Below are positions 18,501 through 20,000 of a DNA stretch of 20,000 nt, in pieces. The position numbers were made by a program, and so were the translations under genes. Source of the DNA: Actinidia chinensis (taxonomy: Eukaryota; Streptophyta; Magnoliopsida; Ericales; Actinidiaceae); assembly GCA_009663005.1 (NCBI GenBank), contig CM018910.1, positions 15,754,968 through 15,774,967 of the forward strand, written 5' to 3'. The notes beneath the pieces were generated by a model. It ran no database searches. It was not told where the DNA came from and saw only the letters and a program-made list of their open reading frames with translations. The first letter of the stretch is position 1. Each line of letters opens with the position of its first letter.

Positions 18501-18640
18501 GTCATTACCCATCAGAAAACACCCCCGTCGAACTCCTCAAGGCTCAAAAACAAATCTCGGTAAGGATCAGTTGATAGGAACATTCCCGAATCCAGAATCC
18601 ACTCGTCAGATGATTAGTGGATGTTTGCAACTGTCAACAC
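15540..18640 (-). pseudogene. Decayed Copia-2 pol: protease, integrase, reverse transcriptase, RNase H
   Basis: Pol supplies polyprotein cleavage, reverse transcription and integration. The protease motif WILDSG is intact at 18601-18584. The integrase core starts with VHTDVWD (18006-17986), which carries the first catalytic Asp, and continues in other frames through a FIDD-like block. QPQQNGVA (about 17725-17702) is followed by a one-base frame break just at the catalytic Glu. In reverse transcriptase, LQGDLDRKY lies near 16690 and the active site LYVDDM is intact at 16467-16450. RNase H is represented by DLGISQEH (about 15745-15720) and degraded fragments to 15540. Stops and frame changes occur throughout, so the copy is not functional as written. 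Confidence 0.88.
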
Positions 18641-19453
18641 TCATCCAAATCTTCATCTTCTTTTTGTTCGGTGCCACATTTGCTTTTGCGTTATTTCTTT
18701 CCTTTGATCGGACAATAGCCATTCCAATGGCCTTTCCGAGGACAATAGGCACACTTCATCTTTGCAAGTTGGCGCCTATCAGATGATTTTTCTCTGATGT
18801 TGAGCGAGATTTCACCTCCCTGTAGATTTTATGCGGGTACTGTTACACTCACCCCTTGCTTGTAAATGAATCTGAAACTCGATTCCCTGTGAGCATACGA
18901 TCTTTCTTCGTACCTCATTATTCATCAAGGCATTAGACACATCATTAAAATTCATTTCATCGTTACCATATAAGAGAAGGTGGTAGTTGTCAAATGCTCA
19001 GAAGTTTCAGGAAAGGCAATTTAATAACAAAAGAGCTTATCTTCATCACAATTTCAACATCCAGATTTGCAGATCAGCCAAAATTTTATTGAAACTTTCA
19101 GAGCTCATTCATAGACGTACCTTGCTTGTATTGGAAAGCAAAGAGTTCTTTTTAGATAAGCCGGTTCTCAACACTCTGCGTCATGTAATTTCTCGGTTTG
19201 TCCATAACTCCTTTGATGAGGTCTATTTCCATAACAAAAAAAAAAAATACTTCTGGTCTTTGGCAAGACAAAGTCTGATAGTACCGCAGCTTGGCGATGA
19301 AGCTTGCCCCAATCCTTCCTGATATGTCACGTCTTAGCCTCAGAGTAATATCCAAATCCTGTTGAATAAAGAACATCCAAAAATTCGCATGCCACATGCC
19401 GAAGTTATTTGTCCCATTCAAATTGTTCCACTTTCAAAATTGGCATTAGACAT
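18641..19453 (-). pseudogene. Decayed Copia-2 gag with CCHC zinc knuckle
   Basis: Gag packages the element RNA. The start is ATG at 19453-19451 (MSNANFESG). Shifting frames then give NNFGMWHANFW near 19410, a KELW-like block near 19200, and SESFNKILADLQ near 19090, matching the usual plant Copia gag order. The zinc knuckle is intact at 18753-18712: Cys-x2-Cys-x4-His-x4-Cys (CAYCPRKGHWNGYC), which binds nucleic acid. Protease follows about 110 bp on. There are at least three frame breaks. Confidence 0.85.
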
Positions 19454-19852
19454 CGTAGTCTCTGCCACAGTTACGGAACTTGATAGTGGTAGTTCTTAGA
19501 ACTTCCAGGACTGAAAACATGAATTATCGGTCAAAGTTCAAAGTCAATAGCAAAGTCAAAGGCTGACTGGGCGCTTGACGCAGGGCTGACTGGGGTTGAT
19601 GACCGGGATTGATGACGCAGGCGACGGTGGCAGCCAGGCCAACAAACAGCAAACAAGATGCGAGTGTGGAGCGGGTGTTGGGTGTGGAAGGTGGATGACG
19701 CGCGTGATGAAGAAGTGGAGACCGTGAGGAGAGTGGGAGTTCCGATGCGACTGTTTTTGCTGCTGGAGCTTCGTCCAACGAGGCCAAACACGATGGTTGT
19801 GATCATAAATCGATTTTTTAGAGCACTTTACGGAGGTCCGAATTCGACCTGA
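19454..19852 (-). other. Copia-2 5' leader
   Basis: This is about 400 bp between the primer site and the gag ATG. Several overlapping minus-strand frames (Ser/Pro/His-rich, 87-110 codons) and a short plus-strand frame are open here. None shows a domain, and they are best read as non-coding leader. Confidence 0.6.
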
Positions 19853-19863
19853 GCTCTGTACCA
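19853..19863 (-). promoter_or_regulatory. Primer-binding site of Copia-2
   Basis: The minus strand reads TGGTACAGAGC, one base short of TGGTATCAGAGC, the complement of the plant initiator tRNA-Met 3' end. It starts 5 bases after the 5' LTR end, where minus-strand DNA synthesis would be primed. Confidence 0.8.
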
Positions 19864-19868
19864 ATTGT

Positions 19869-20000
19869 TGTTGCCAAAATGATTCCACACCAAGTCACAC
19901 ACAATCAAGATAAACTCACGGCACACTAACACAATGATTTACGAGTCGGCAAAAAGAGTGCCTACGTTCTCGGGGTGACAGAGTTTCACTATTATGGAGG
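19869..20000 (-). repeat. 5' LTR of Copia-2, truncated by the window edge
   Basis: 132 bp are visible, aligning to 14948-15080 of the 3' LTR with several small insertions and deletions. Most of the LTR, including its promoter, lies outside the window. Confidence 0.88.

Larger units (their letters stand above)
14948..20000 (-). mobile_element. Second Ty1/Copia retrotransposon (Copia-2), minus strand, running off the right edge
   Basis: Read on the minus strand from the right edge, the order is 5' LTR (partial), tRNA-Met-type primer site, leader, gag with zinc knuckle, protease, integrase, reverse transcriptase, RNase H, 3' LTR. That is a complete Copia layout. The two LTR pieces share the segment from TGTTG through CACACCAAGTCACACA to GGTGACAGAGTTTCACTAT. 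Sequence and gag/protease motifs differ from Copia-1, so it is a different family. The coding part is broken by frameshifts and stops. Confidence 0.92.

Noticed and set aside
19524..19888. Overlapping minus-strand frames of 87-110 codons, Ser/Pro/His-rich
   Set aside because: They lie in the Copia-2 leader and LTR, upstream of the recognisable gag start, and show no family features.

Overview
The window looks like nuclear DNA of a flowering plant, probably a eudicot. It is AT-rich and mostly non-coding. It carries plant-type Ty1/Copia retrotransposons, small non-autonomous elements, one plant Sec61-beta gene and a probable exon of a NAC transcription factor. No species can be named from the sequence. 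Many open frames are broken by one-base gains or losses, and there are extreme G and T runs. Some of the apparent decay may therefore be uncorrected long-read error rather than mutation.

Layout. At 1-43 is the tail of a Copia-like element whose body lies left of the window. Its 3' LTR (44-603) is packed with heat-shock-element decamers. At 678-1060 a 383-bp TRIM-like element sits between perfect 5-bp duplications (GGTGA). At 1109-1516 is a probable last exon of a NAC-type gene (DDWVLCRV), so both elements appear to lie in its intron. From 1517 to 5964 I see no convincing gene: AT-rich DNA holds a 24-bp tandem repeat, a 33-bp palindrome and a MITE-like element with 16-bp terminal inverted repeats.

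From 5965 to 13574 a full-length, plus-strand Copia element (here Copia-1) has 582- and 598-bp LTRs, a long AT-rich leader, and decayed gag, protease, integrase, reverse transcriptase and RNase H. From 13994 to 14245 on the minus strand is a nearly intact, single-exon Sec61-beta gene with one in-frame TGA. A foldback MITE with two G-box/ABRE cores lies just upstream of it (14378-14596). From 14948 past the right edge is a second Copia element (Copia-2) on the minus strand, with its 3' LTR at 14948-15317, pol, gag, a tRNA-Met-type primer site and the start of its 5' LTR.

Sec61-beta is thus squeezed into about 1.4 kb between two retrotransposons. The Copia-2 3' LTR points into it in the sense direction, and the Copia-1 3' LTR points into it in antisense. 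The inferred theme is a gene neighbourhood remodelled by transposons that bring stress-type promoter motifs (heat-shock elements, G-boxes). No CRISPR array, rRNA or tRNA gene was seen.
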